The translations under genes and the position numbers were made by a program. This document shows positions 36,731-46,255 of a stretch of DNA of 64,000 nucleotides, one piece after another. Under the pieces are notes generated by a model. That model did not search any database. It saw only the letters and a list, made by a program, of their open reading frames with translations, and was not told the origin of the DNA. Positions within the stretch are counted from its first letter, which is position 1, and every line of letters begins with the position of its first letter. This DNA comes from Sphingobium sp. D43FB (GTDB lineage: Bacteria; Pseudomonadota; Alphaproteobacteria; Sphingomonadales; Sphingomonadaceae), in the NCBI RefSeq assembly GCF_002312805.1, contig NZ_NMUA01000001.1:310001-374000 (forward strand), read 5' to 3'.

Positions 36731-38452
36731 ATGGCGGCTCCGGTCGATGTGCGATTGCGCGACTTCTTTGCCTGGGCGGGACCGATCATCGGTCCTGACA
36801 AGGCTTTCATCAGACTGACACTGGTTTACGGTGTCGGCATTGGCCTGTTGTCGCTAGCCACGCCGATCTCGGTGCAGATGCTGATCAACTCCGTGGCGAA
36901 TACGGCGTTGCCAGCGCCATTGTTCACGCTGGCGGCGATCCTGCTCGGATTGTTGCTGATATCGGCGCTGCTCGGCGCGTTCCGCATGCATTTGATGGAG
37001 ATGTTCCGACGCCGTTTCTTCGCCCGGCTGGTCGCGGACATCACCTTGCGCGCGGTGTATGCGCAAAATCCCTTTTTCCAGGACGAACGACGCGGCGACC
37101 TGTTCAACCGGTTCTTCGAATTGATGACGGTGCAGAAGGCGATCCCGTCGCTGCTGATCGGGGGATTTTCGATCATCCTGCAAGCCAGCGTCGGTTTCGT
37201 CGTCACGGCATTTTACCACCCCTTCTTCCTGGCGTTCAATGTCGGCTTCATCTTCGCCGTCTGGCTGATCTGGCGCCTCTGGTATCGCGGTGCGATGCGG
37301 ACGTCGGTGGCGCTGAGCTATCGCAAATATGAGGCCGCCCATTGGCTCGAAAGCGTGGGCGGATCGAACGGCTATTATAAATCGAGCCGCCATCTCCACT
37401 TCGCCATGGATCGGTCCGAAGAGGCCACCGCCGCCTATGTGAAGGAGCATAAGGCGCATTTCCGCTATGCCTTCCCGCAAAGCCTCGCGCTGCTGATCCT
37501 CTATGCGGTGGCCAGCGCCGGTTTGCTGGCGCTGGGCGGGTGGCTGGTGATCCAGGGGCAGTTGTCGATCGGCCAGCTGGTCGCGGCCGAACTGATCCTG
37601 TCGAGCATCTTCTATGGCGCCGCACAATTGGGACCGTATCTCGACAGCTTTTACGATCTGGTCGCAGGCGTCGAGGAACTCTCGCTGATCCTCGCCATTC
37701 CGCAGGAGCAAGTGCCCGAATTGAAGCCCGACGCCGCACGGCCTGCCCATGGCGCGCTCGTCCTCCATTCCGTGCGCGCGCCGATCGGGCGCGACGAAGC
37801 GGAGATCGACATCGTCATTCCGGGCGGCAGCCGATTGATCGGTGCGGCAGACCCGGACATGGACCGGCTGCTCTCCACGCTGCTCAAACGGCATATCCGG
37901 CCGACCAGCGGCATCATCACGCTGGGCGGCGCGGACATCACCTCGCTCGACATGTATCAGCTTCGCAGCGACGTAATCGTCCTCAACCGACCGACCATCG
38001 TGGAAAGTTCGATACGCGATTATCTCTCGCTCGCGCGGGCCGAGAATGATTCCGTCGGCATCATGGACGTGTTGCGCGCCGTGGGCCTGGACGAGCGGGT
38101 CGCCGCCCTGCCCGATGGCATGGACACGCGCCTGTCCTCCACCGGCTGGCCGTTGGCGCTGGTCGAGATCATGCAGTTGAAGCTGGCAAGCGCCCTGCTC
38201 GCCCAGCCGCGCATCCTTGTCCTGTCGGCGCTCTACGACATGGTGCCGGTCCATCATCTGGAGGCGGCTTTCGCCATGTTGAAGGGCAAGCCCGTGACCA
38301 TCCTCTATTTCTCCAGCCGCCCACACGACATCACCCTGGATGGCTGGCTGTGGCTGGGTCGCAAAAAGCAGCAGCTGGTTGCCGACCGGGAGAGTTTCGA
38401 CGCCCTGCGCGCTGGCGCTGGCAAGGAGGCTGGCGATGCCGTTTCGCGCTAA
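36731..38452 (+). CDS. ABC exporter-like protein with degenerate, probably inactive ATPase domain
   Basis: 573 residues from ATG 36731. The first half is a normal ABC exporter membrane domain with about six hydrophobic helices (LVYGVGIGLLSLATPISVQMLINSVAN.., FFARLVADITLRAVYAQNP..). The second half follows the NBD layout but lacks every catalytic motif. Walker A reads GGSRLIGAADPDMDRLL with no Lys. The Q-loop Gln is Asn (VLNRP). The LSGGQ signature is LSSTGWPL. Walker B Asp-Glu is replaced in ILVLSALYD, and the H-loop His is Ser (YFSSRPH). The product cannot be expected to hydrolyse ATP by itself. It is followed by HlyD- and TolC-like genes with overlapping ends. Confidence 0.85.
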   Translation: MAAPVDVRLRDFFAWAGPIIGPDKAFIRLTLVYGVGIGLLSLATPISVQMLINSVANTALPAPLFTLAAILLGLLLISALLGAFRMHLMEMFRRRFFARLVADITLRAVYAQNPFFQDERRGDLFNRFFELMTVQKAIPSLLIGGFSIILQASVGFVVTAFYHPFFLAFNVGFIFAVWLIWRLWYRGAMRTSVALSYRKYEAAHWLESVGGSNGYYKSSRHLHFAMDRSEEATAAYVKEHKAHFRYAFPQSLALLILYAVASAGLLALGGWLVIQGQLSIGQLVAAELILSSIFYGAAQLGPYLDSFYDLVAGVEELSLILAIPQEQVPELKPDAARPAHGALVLHSVRAPIGRDEAEIDIVIPGGSRLIGAADPDMDRLLSTLLKRHIRPTSGIITLGGADITSLDMYQLRSDVIVLNRPTIVESSIRDYLSLARAENDSVGIMDVLRAVGLDERVAALPDGMDTRLSSTGWPLALVEIMQLKLASALLAQPRILVLSALYDMVPVHHLEAAFAMLKGKPVTILYFSSRPHDITLDGWLWLGRKKQQLVADRESFDALRAGAGKEAGDAVSR

Positions 38453-39506
38453 TCATCTGTCGCATTTCAAGACGCTGGCGAGCATTCGTGCGCCGCGCGT
38501 TACCCGCGCGCTGGCATGGATGCTGGTGGCGACGATCGTCGGCTGCATCCTGTTCATGATCTTCGTGCCGTGGGTGCAGACCGCGCCTGGGACCGGCGCC
38601 GTCATCGCGCTCGACCCGCGCGACCGGGTGCAGAATATCACCGCGCTGGTCCCCGGCCGGATCGAACAATGGTATGTTACCGACGGCAGCCTGGTGAAGC
38701 GTGGCGATCCTATCGCGCGGATCAGCGACAATGATCCCAATCTGCTCGACCGCCTGCGCGCGGAACGCAACCAGGCCGACGTCGAGATCATGGCGGCGCA
38801 GCAGGCCATGCGGGTGGCGCAACTGGACGTGTCGCGCATGGAAACGCTGTACCGCGAAGGCTTGGCCCCCCGCCGCGACTATGAACTGGCCCAGATCAAG
38901 GTCAGCGATTATGCCGCCAAGGTCGCGCAGGCGCGGGCCGAGCGGACGCGCGTGGACGTCAGCCTCAACCGCCAGTCGGTCCAGATGATCCGTGCGCCGC
39001 GCGCTGGCCGCGTGCTACGCATCCAGGGCGGCGACAATGCGACCATGGTCAGCCCCGGCGACATCGTCGCGACCTTCGCGCCCGAACAGTCGCGGCGCGT
39101 GGTCGAGCTTTATGTCGATGGTCGCGATGTGCCGTTGATCCACCTTGGCCGACGGGTCCGGTTGGAATTCGAAGGCTGGCCCGCCATTCAGTTCAGCGGC
39201 TGGCCGTCCGTCGCGCAGGGCATGTTCGATGGCAAGGTGCGCGCGATCGACGTGTCGGCATCGGCCAACGGCCTGTTCCGCGTGATCGTCGAACCGGCAT
39301 CGGACCGGCCAGCCTGGCCGCAAGAACCCTATGTCCGGCTGGGTGCCAAGGTGCGCGGCTGGGTGTTGATGGATACCGTCAGCGTCGGGTTTGAACTGTG
39401 GCGGCAACTCAACGACTTCCCGCTGCAATTCCAGCGTCCCGGCAATGTACCCGACGCTTCAGCGACGAATGCGACCGATGCCAATGCCAACAGCAATGCC
39501 AAGTAA
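38436..39506 (+). CDS. HlyD-family adaptor of the degenerate ABC operon
   Basis: 356 residues from ATG 38436, which has an AAGGAGG site 6 bases upstream and overlaps the end of the ABC gene by 17 bases. It has one N-terminal transmembrane helix (about residues 23-44) and a lipoyl half-motif (LVPGRIEQWYVTDGSLVKRGDPIARI). A helical hairpin follows (LLDRLRAERNQADVEIMAAQQAM..., MRVAQLDVSRMETLYREGLAPRRDYELAQ), then the second half IRAPRAGRVLRIQGGDNATMVSPGD. The C-terminus ends in an Asn/Ala/Thr-rich tail. It would bridge the inner-membrane partner to the TolC protein encoded next. Confidence 0.9.
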   Translation: MPFRANHLSHFKTLASIRAPRVTRALAWMLVATIVGCILFMIFVPWVQTAPGTGAVIALDPRDRVQNITALVPGRIEQWYVTDGSLVKRGDPIARISDNDPNLLDRLRAERNQADVEIMAAQQAMRVAQLDVSRMETLYREGLAPRRDYELAQIKVSDYAAKVAQARAERTRVDVSLNRQSVQMIRAPRAGRVLRIQGGDNATMVSPGDIVATFAPEQSRRVVELYVDGRDVPLIHLGRRVRLEFEGWPAIQFSGWPSVAQGMFDGKVRAIDVSASANGLFRVIVEPASDRPAWPQEPYVRLGAKVRGWVLMDTVSVGFELWRQLNDFPLQFQRPGNVPDASATNATDANANSNAK

Positions 39507-40938
39507 GCGCCTGCTCATGGTCGCCGCGCTGATGGCGACGGTTGCGCCTGCGATCGCGCAGGATATCGCGCCCTTGCCGACGCGGGCGGCTGCGCCGTCG
39601 CTATCCGGCCCACTGCAATTGGCGGATGTGCTGGCGTCATCGCGCCAACATGCGCCGCAAGTGCTGGAAGCGCTGGCGCGGGTGCGCGGCGCGCAGGGCA
39701 AGCGCCTGTCGGCCGAGGGCGCGTTCGACACGGTCTTTTCCGCCGCCGCCGACAGCCGCCTGACCGGCTATTATGACAGCCGCTATGCCGAAACGAAGGT
39801 GACGCGGCCGCTCGAACAATGGGGCGGCAATGTCTATGGCGGCTATCGCATTTCCGACGGGCGCTTCCCCATCTATGAGGATAAAAGCTACACCAACCAG
39901 TTCGGCGAGATAAAGGCGGGCGTGGTGCTGGCACTGCTGCGCGACCGAGCGATCGACGACCGGCGGTTCAACCGGACGCAGGCCGAAGCCGATATCGCGC
40001 TCGCCGATGCCGACCGGCTGTTCGTCGCGATCGGGGTGCAGCGGCGGGCGCTGGACGCCTATAATCAATGGGTCGTCGCGGGCGAACGGCTGGAGATCGT
40101 GCGCAACCTGCTGGCGCTGGCGCAGGATCGCCAGACGGGGCTGGAGCGACAGGTTACGCTGGGGTTGCGCCCGCGCATCATCCTGACCGAGAATCAGCAG
40201 AATATCCTGCGGCGGCAGACATTGGTGGTACAGGCGGAACAGGCGCTCGCCAGTGCCGCCAACACGCTGTCGCTCTATTGGCGTGACGCGGATGGACGGC
40301 CGGTGATCCCGTCGCCTGCGCAACTGCCATCGGATCTGCCCAACCCCCTGCCCTTGCCGGTCGATCCCAAATCGGCGCTGTCGATGCGGCCGGACCTGCG
40401 CACCATCGACCTGCGGATGCAGGTCGCGCGCGATCGGCTGGCACTGGACCGCAATGCGCTGTTGCCGCGTCTCGATTTCAACGCCGAAGCGTCGCGCGAC
40501 ATCGGGCCGATCGGCGAAGGTGGACGATCGCGCGAAGGCACGGACACCCGCGTCGGACTGACCTTCACCCTGCCACTCCAGCGCCGCGCGGCGCAGGGCC
40601 GGATCATGCAGACCCAGGCGGAGATCGAGGCGGCAATGCTGCGTGGCCAGGGGCTGCGCGAGCAGATCATCGCGGAGATCGACACGATCGGCGTCGCGGT
40701 CGATGCAACCGAGCGGCTGCTGACGCTGGCAGGCGACGAACAGGCGCGCGCGCAGGACATGGCGCAGGCTGAGCGCCGCCGGTTCGAAATGGGCGCGAGC
40801 GATTTCTTCCTGGTCAACATTCGCGAGGAGGCGGCGGCCGATGCGGCCTTGCGCAAGCTGGATGCCGCCTATCGCCAATTGATCGCCCATGCGGACCTCG
40901 CCGCCGCCAGCGCCGACACCGACGCTTTGGGACTATGA
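39496..40938 (+). CDS. TolC-family outer membrane protein of the degenerate ABC operon
   Basis: About 480 residues from ATG 39496 (MPSKRLLMVAALMATVAPAIAQD), which begins with a clear signal peptide; ATG 39484 is an alternative. The body has the duplicated outer-membrane efflux domain with long helices (LADVLASSRQHAPQVLEALARVRGAQGKRL; LRTIDLRMQVARDRLALDRNALLPRLDFNAEASRD). It overlaps the adaptor gene by 11 bases, so the three genes are one operon. No substrate gene is adjacent. Confidence 0.9.
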   Translation: MPSKRLLMVAALMATVAPAIAQDIAPLPTRAAAPSLSGPLQLADVLASSRQHAPQVLEALARVRGAQGKRLSAEGAFDTVFSAAADSRLTGYYDSRYAETKVTRPLEQWGGNVYGGYRISDGRFPIYEDKSYTNQFGEIKAGVVLALLRDRAIDDRRFNRTQAEADIALADADRLFVAIGVQRRALDAYNQWVVAGERLEIVRNLLALAQDRQTGLERQVTLGLRPRIILTENQQNILRRQTLVVQAEQALASAANTLSLYWRDADGRPVIPSPAQLPSDLPNPLPLPVDPKSALSMRPDLRTIDLRMQVARDRLALDRNALLPRLDFNAEASRDIGPIGEGGRSREGTDTRVGLTFTLPLQRRAAQGRIMQTQAEIEAAMLRGQGLREQIIAEIDTIGVAVDATERLLTLAGDEQARAQDMAQAERRRFEMGASDFFLVNIREEAAADAALRKLDAAYRQLIAHADLAAASADTDALGL

Positions 40939-40958
40939 GCGGATAATCGGCGCGCACT

Positions 40959-41966
40959 TCATACGGCCAACCGCGCCCGATTGATGCGCAGGGTCACGAT
41001 CAGGCCGGTTTCCGCCCAGTCATAATCGATGGTGCCGCCAAGTTGGCCGCGCACGCTGCGCTGCACCAGCTTGCTGCCGAAGCCGCCCGCGCCGTCCGGC
41101 TCCTGCACCTTGGGTCCGCCATGTTCCAGCCAGGTGAGGATGACATCGTCGTCCTCCGCCATGCTGGAGACATCGAGCGTGCCGGCCTCATGCGACAAGG
41201 CGCCATATTTCATCGAGTTGGTCGCCAGTTCGTGAAGGACGAGGGCCAGCCCGGTCGCCGCATGTTCGCCCACGCCCATCCGCTCGACAGCGACTCTGAT
41301 GCGGCCCTTGAACGCGCCGAGATCGTCATAGGGGGCGAGCAATACCGACAGAAGATCGCCCAGCAGTGCCGCGTTACCCTGTCCGTTGGGCAGCGGGCGG
41401 ACCAGATCATGCGCCCGGCCCAAAGCCGATAGACGGTCGGTCAATTCCCCCGCCATATCCTCCTTACTGAGGGCGGAGCGCGAGGAAATGGCGGTCAGGC
41501 CTGATGCTATGGCCAGCAGATTCTTGACGCGGTGGCTCATTTCCCCGGCCAGAAGCTCATGCCCCTCTTCGGCCTGCTTGCGACCGGTCACATCCAGGAA
41601 GATGCCATACATGGTCCGCCCGACGATGCCGTCATCCTCGCCCTGACCCCGCGCGGCGATCCACCGCACTTCGTCGCCGATCAGGATACGAAAATCGGTT
41701 TCATAGGGGCCAAGGATCGCGCGCGTCGCGGAGAATGCGGATCGCACCCTGTCCCGGTCGGCGGGGTGAATGCGTGTGGATAGTTTTTCGAACGTGACCT
41801 GCTCACCCTGTGGCAGACCCCATAGTTTGAAGCCCAGCTCGTCCATGGTGAAGGCGTCGGTATCGACATTCCAGGCCCAGAGCGCGACCCCGGCGGCGAC
41901 GATCGCGCGCTGCAACTGCGCGGGCTGCCACTCATGCGCTTTCGGCATTTCTTGAACCACTGTCAT
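40959..41966 (-). CDS. PAS-HWE family sensor histidine kinase
   Basis: 335 residues, no transmembrane helix, so cytoplasmic. A PAS domain covers about residues 20-130 (WAWNVDTDAFTMDELGFKLWGL ... WIAARGQ ... GIFLDVTGRKQAE), a layout shared with LOV/PAS HWE kinases but lacking the LOV cysteine signature. The HWE kinase core has the phospho-acceptor His 145 in GEMSHRVKNLL, the N-box HELATNSMKYGAL, and the W-x-E signature in LTWLEHGGP. Such kinases often feed stress responses in alphaproteobacteria. No response regulator is adjacent, and a hybrid kinase lies 80 bases upstream on the same strand. Confidence 0.9.
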   Translation of the reverse strand: MTVVQEMPKAHEWQPAQLQRAIVAAGVALWAWNVDTDAFTMDELGFKLWGLPQGEQVTFEKLSTRIHPADRDRVRSAFSATRAILGPYETDFRILIGDEVRWIAARGQGEDDGIVGRTMYGIFLDVTGRKQAEEGHELLAGEMSHRVKNLLAIASGLTAISSRSALSKEDMAGELTDRLSALGRAHDLVRPLPNGQGNAALLGDLLSVLLAPYDDLGAFKGRIRVAVERMGVGEHAATGLALVLHELATNSMKYGALSHEAGTLDVSSMAEDDDVILTWLEHGGPKVQEPDGAGGFGSKLVQRSVRGQLGGTIDYDWAETGLIVTLRINRARLAV

Positions 41967-42046
41967 TCCCCGATCATGCCGTGCGTCCAGCCCCTATCAC
42001 AATGGGCGGGCAGCAGGGGAATAATCCATCGGATGCCGCTTGGCGG

Positions 42047-44062
42047 TCAGGCTTCGGTCGGGTGGATGGTTTCGAGCCGGTCGGCCAGTTCGGCATTGCG
42101 GAAGGGCTTGGTCAGCCGCGGCAGATCGGGCGCTATCCCCTCCGCCTCGGCATAGCCGGACACGATCAGCACAGGCAGGTCGGGCATCCGGGTCCGCAGG
42201 CTGCGCGCTAGTTCCTCACCATTCATCCCCGGCATCAGATGGTCGGTGACCAATATGGTCGGCGCGACACCCGCTTCGATCAGGTGCAGGGCCTCCTCGG
42301 CCGATTTCGCCTCGACCACGTCATAGCCAAGGTCGTTGAGCATGTCGGCGGTGCTCATCCGCACCAGTTCCTCATCATCGACCAGCAAGGCCGTGCCGCG
42401 CGCGACGGATATGCGCGGCAGCACGCGAATCTGGTCGTCGCTGCCGATCGCGTCCGGGCTGACGGGGAGCCAGAGTTCGACCGTGGTCCCCTCACCCGGC
42501 GCGCTGATGATGGTCAGCCCGCCACCCAGTTGCGCGGCCAGGCCGTGCGCCATCGACAGGCCAAGGCCGGTGCCCTTGCCAATGCCCTTGGTCGAGAAGA
42601 AGGGCTCGATGGCGCGCGCCCGCGTCGCCTCGTCCATGCCGACGCCCGTGTCGGCGACCGAGAGGCGCACATAATGACCGACGCGCAGGCCCGCGGGATG
42701 ACGCCCCCGCACGCTGGCGCGACTTGCCGAGATGGTCAGTTCGCCGCCCGCAGGCATGGCGTCGCGGGCGTTGACGCTCAAATTGAGGATCGCCATTTCC
42801 AACTGGTTGGCATCGGCCCGCGCCGGGGGCAAATCGTCGGCGATATTGACCTGCAGGTCGATTTTCGGGCCGATCGTGCTGCTCACCAGGCTCGCCATTC
42901 CTGTGACGAGGTCATCGAGCGCGACCGCCTTGGGCTGGAGCGGCTGTCGCCGGGCGAAGGCGAGCAGCCGTTGCACCAGCGTCTTGGCGCGTTCGGCCGA
43001 TTGGAGCGCGCCGTCGATCAGGCGACGTTCGCGTTCGCTGCCCAGCCCACGGCGCATCAGCAGGTCGAGCGAGCCGATGATGGGGGTGAGCAGATTGTTG
43101 AAGTCGTGCGCAACGCCGCCGGTCAACTGACCCATCGATTCGAGCTTCTGCGACTGACGCAGCGCTTCCTGGGTTTGCAGCAATTCTTCTTCGCGCGCCT
43201 TGTCTTCGCTCAGGTCACGGCCGATCGCGATGAAATTCACCCCGTCCGGTTCGGGCGACACGGTCCAGCCGATCGGCGTCCAGCCGCCGTCGGCGGTGGC
43301 GATGCGATTTTGAAAGCGGGTGGGAAGGCCGGTGCGACTCATATCCTCAATGGCGGCGAGCGTCACCGCCGCATCGTCGGGATGCATGAAGTCGACATAG
43401 GGTGTCGCCAGCAGATGCGCCTCCGACCAGCCCAATACGCGGGTCCAGGCGGGATTGACTGCGGCCATGCGCCCGGCAAAGTCCGCGCGGGCGAGCATGT
43501 CTTCGGACAATATCCACAGCCGGTTGCGCTCGGACGCTTCGGCTTCGCGGCGCGTGCGCTCCGCCAATATCTGCTCGGTGGTTTCGACACAGGCGCAGAA
43601 GAGGCCATCGACCGTCCCGGCCGCGTCGCGAACTGGCGTGTAGGAGAAGGCGAAATGCGCTTCGCGCGGGCGGCCCGGACGATCGAGCATGAGTTCGATA
43701 TCGTCCATGTGGACGGGTTCGCCAAAGGATACTTTAGCAAAGAGCGGTCCGATATCAGCGCGAACTTCAGGCCAGACCTCGAAAAAGGGGCACCCTAAAG
43801 CTGTGGGGTGCCGGTCGGCCAGCATTGGGGCATAGCGATCATTGTAAAGAAGGATATGGTCAGGCCCCCAGCCGATGAACATCGGTTGATCGGCCGACAG
43901 CATGAGCGCCACCAATGTCTTGAGCGGCTGAGGCCAGCTTTGCGGCGCGCCAAGCGGCGTTGCCGACCAGTCCTTTGACCGGACCAACTCGCCCATGACC
44001 CCGCCCCCCGACAGGAAATGCATGTCCTGGCCGAGATCCATGCTGGCTGCGCTATCATTCAT
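42047..44062 (-). CDS. hybrid sensor histidine kinase with C-terminal receiver domain
   Basis: 671 residues, no membrane helix. Two N-terminal PAS domains (about 35-165 and 180-300; SKDWSATPLGAPQSWPQPLKTLVALMLSADQPMFIGWG is a block common in this kinase group) precede a HisKA domain with the acceptor His in GGVAHDFNNLLTPIIG. The ATPase domain has the N-box NLSVNARDAM and the G-boxes VADTGVGMD and GTGLGLSMAHG. A receiver domain follows (LLVDDEELVR, phospho-acceptor Asp in LVTDHLMPGMNG, Lys in LTKPF). The architecture matches soluble hybrid kinases common in sphingomonads. Its signal is unknown. It is divergent from the tetR-type gene at 44253. Confidence 0.93.
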   Translation of the reverse strand: MNDSAASMDLGQDMHFLSGGGVMGELVRSKDWSATPLGAPQSWPQPLKTLVALMLSADQPMFIGWGPDHILLYNDRYAPMLADRHPTALGCPFFEVWPEVRADIGPLFAKVSFGEPVHMDDIELMLDRPGRPREAHFAFSYTPVRDAAGTVDGLFCACVETTEQILAERTRREAEASERNRLWILSEDMLARADFAGRMAAVNPAWTRVLGWSEAHLLATPYVDFMHPDDAAVTLAAIEDMSRTGLPTRFQNRIATADGGWTPIGWTVSPEPDGVNFIAIGRDLSEDKAREEELLQTQEALRQSQKLESMGQLTGGVAHDFNNLLTPIIGSLDLLMRRGLGSERERRLIDGALQSAERAKTLVQRLLAFARRQPLQPKAVALDDLVTGMASLVSSTIGPKIDLQVNIADDLPPARADANQLEMAILNLSVNARDAMPAGGELTISASRASVRGRHPAGLRVGHYVRLSVADTGVGMDEATRARAIEPFFSTKGIGKGTGLGLSMAHGLAAQLGGGLTIISAPGEGTTVELWLPVSPDAIGSDDQIRVLPRISVARGTALLVDDEELVRMSTADMLNDLGYDVVEAKSAEEALHLIEAGVAPTILVTDHLMPGMNGEELARSLRTRMPDLPVLIVSGYAEAEGIAPDLPRLTKPFRNAELADRLETIHPTEA

Positions 44063-44252
44063 AAAGGGGGTGATCCGTCGGTCCTATCCATCATCTGATC
44101 TTTGCGAACCGACGCCAGCCTTCACAGTTCCGTCCAATATGCAATATGCCCTTGTTTTTGCGAAAATCTTGTCCGTCATCTGCGCCGAAATGGTGCCAAA
44201 GGGTGGCGACTTTTCCCCAGCGATGCTAGGACGGGGCAAGGCAGAACCAGAT

Positions 44253-44906
44253 ATGATACTCGCTCCCCCACGGCCCGGCATCTATGTCAGGGGCACCGAA
44301 ACCGTCGATCAGATCCTTAAGGCCGCGCTCGACGTGCTGATCGATGAAGGAGCCGACGCCTTCACCCTGCGCCGCATCGCCGCGCGGTGCGACATGAAGG
44401 TCGGCAATGTCAGCTATCATTTTCCGCGCAAGGAAATGCTGATCCAGGTGATGCTCGATGAACTGGTCGAGTCTTATGGCAGCGTGCTGGATCAGACGGT
44501 GCGCAAGCCGGGGCTGACCGCCGAAGAGCGGCTGAGACGGATCATCCTCCTATGTCTTGACGACATCCAGACCAAGCGCACGACCCATTTGTTCACGGAA
44601 TTATGGGCGCTCGCCAATCATAGCGATTTCGTCGCGGATCGCGTCCGTGCCTTTTACCAGCGCGTCCATGATGCGATCGGCGAATATGTCGCGCAGCTCA
44701 ATCCCGCCTTGTCCCCCGACGACGTGCATAGCGTGGCCCTGTTCATCAGCGCGTCGATGGAAGGATCGACGCCGTTCCTGGGCCATGGCAAGCCCTGGGC
44801 ACACAAGATGCCGGCATTTACCGCGCTTGCCGCTACGTCATTCATCCACCTGGCCAAGACGGTGACCGCGCGCGATATTGCCGGGTTGGTCAGCGAAACG
44901 GCGTGA
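44253..44906 (+). CDS. TetR/AcrR family transcriptional regulator
   Basis: 217 residues from ATG 44253 (MILAPPRPGIYVRGTETVDQ). The open frame extends 86 codons upstream but that part lacks TetR similarity; ATG 44223 is another option. The HTH is clear: ILKAALDVLIDEGADAFTLRRIAARCDMKVGNVSYHFPRKEMLIQVML. The C-terminal half includes a KRTTHLFTELWALANHSDFVADRVRAFY block typical of ligand-binding TetR domains. It lies 168 bases upstream of the amine dehydrogenase operon on the same strand and is a candidate regulator of it, by position only. Confidence 0.88.
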   Translation: MILAPPRPGIYVRGTETVDQILKAALDVLIDEGADAFTLRRIAARCDMKVGNVSYHFPRKEMLIQVMLDELVESYGSVLDQTVRKPGLTAEERLRRIILLCLDDIQTKRTTHLFTELWALANHSDFVADRVRAFYQRVHDAIGEYVAQLNPALSPDDVHSVALFISASMEGSTPFLGHGKPWAHKMPAFTALAATSFIHLAKTVTARDIAGLVSETA

Positions 44907-45074
44907 TTTTGGTACTGCGCGCGCTTTGTTGCGGTGCAGAAATAAATTCGCGAACGCCCCCGTTAAGCGCTTGACCGATCCCGGACATCTGTCCAGACTT
45001 CATGCCAGCGCTGGGGGGGCGTGGACAGCGTGAGTCCGCAGGCCCGCCCGCCGCATCAAGGGGGATCAGGCCAG

Positions 45075-46253
45075 ATGTCGAGGACCGCCACCAAGGCAAT
45101 ATTCGCTGCCGCCGCGCTAGGCTGGACGCTGTTCGCGACCGCCGCATGGGCTGCTCCCGCCGCCGAGACCGACGCCGTGCCGGAAGCGGAAACATCCGAC
45201 GTGATGACCATCCCGCCGCCCAAGCCGACTTGGTTCTTCGTCGATGGCGGATGGGACATGGCGGGCACCAGCATCTTCGACGGCGAAACCGGCAAGATGA
45301 AGGGCATGGTCGAAACCCGCCGCCTCGCCGACTTCGCGATCGATCCTGCAGGCAAATTTTATTATGTCTCCGAAACCATCTGGTCGAAGGGCGATCGCGG
45401 CACGCGGCAGGACATGGTGTCGGTCTATGACAGCCAGACGCTCAACCTCGTCACCGAAATCCCCCTGCCCGGCCGCATCCTGATCGGTTCGCGCAAGAAT
45501 AATTTCATCATCAGCGACGATGGCAAGACCGCCTATATCTATGATTTCAGCCCCGCCTCCGGGGTCAATGTCGTTGACCTGGCGAAGCGCAAATTCGTGA
45601 CCGCGATCGAACTGCCGGGTTGTGCCAGCCTGATGCCCAATCCGGGCGTCGGCTTTTCTGCGCTCTGTTCGGACGGGTCGCTGGCCACCGTGGCGATCAA
45701 GGGGAGCAAGGCGGACATCACGCATAGCGCGCCTTTCTTCTCCGCCACCGACGATCCGATCTTCGACAATTTCACCTATGACAAGCGCAAGCAGGAAACG
45801 ACCTTCCTCACCTATACCGGCCAGATCTTCCAAGCGAAGCTGGGCGCGACCCCGACCATTGCCGCGCCCTTTTCGATCCAGGCGGCAGCGGGCATTCGCC
45901 CCGGCGAAACCAAGCCGCTGGAATTGAACTGGTATCCGGGCGGTCGGCAACCAATGGCGTTGCATCGACCATCGGGCCATCTGTTCGTGCTGATGCATAT
46001 GGGCGAATATTGGACGCACAAGGCATCGGGGACCGAAGTGTGGGAGGTCGATCTGGCCACCCAGAAGGTCGTCAAGCGCCGCGCGCTCAAGGAACCGATG
46101 AACAATATCGAGGTGTCGCAAACCGACAAACCGCTGCTGTTCATGAATGGCGAGGAGGCCAGCGCCATCGTCATCGACCTCGCCACCGGCGAGGAAAAGC
46201 ATAAGATCGAGCGGGCCGGTGGCAGCACCATCACCGTCGCGGACCCGTCCTGA
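45075..46253 (+). CDS. TTQ amine dehydrogenase heavy (alpha) subunit
   Basis: 392 residues from ATG 45075, with a signal peptide (AIFAAAALGWTLFATAAWAA) for periplasmic export. The body is a seven-bladed propeller-type MauB/AauB protein, with recognisable segments such as WFFVDGGWDMAGTSIFDGETGKMKGMV, SETIWSKGDRGTRQDMVSVYDS, HLFVLMHMGEYWTHKASGTEVWEVDLATQKVV and ITVADPS at the end. The heavy subunit scaffolds the light subunit that carries the quinone cofactor. Whether it prefers methylamine or aromatic amines cannot be decided here. It is first in an operon with MauE-, MauD- and MauA-like genes, in the order of mau and aau clusters. Confidence 0.93.
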   Translation: MSRTATKAIFAAAALGWTLFATAAWAAPAAETDAVPEAETSDVMTIPPPKPTWFFVDGGWDMAGTSIFDGETGKMKGMVETRRLADFAIDPAGKFYYVSETIWSKGDRGTRQDMVSVYDSQTLNLVTEIPLPGRILIGSRKNNFIISDDGKTAYIYDFSPASGVNVVDLAKRKFVTAIELPGCASLMPNPGVGFSALCSDGSLATVAIKGSKADITHSAPFFSATDDPIFDNFTYDKRKQETTFLTYTGQIFQAKLGATPTIAAPFSIQAAAGIRPGETKPLELNWYPGGRQPMALHRPSGHLFVLMHMGEYWTHKASGTEVWEVDLATQKVVKRRALKEPMNNIEVSQTDKPLLFMNGEEASAIVIDLATGEEKHKIERAGGSTITVADPS

Positions 46254-46255
46254 CC

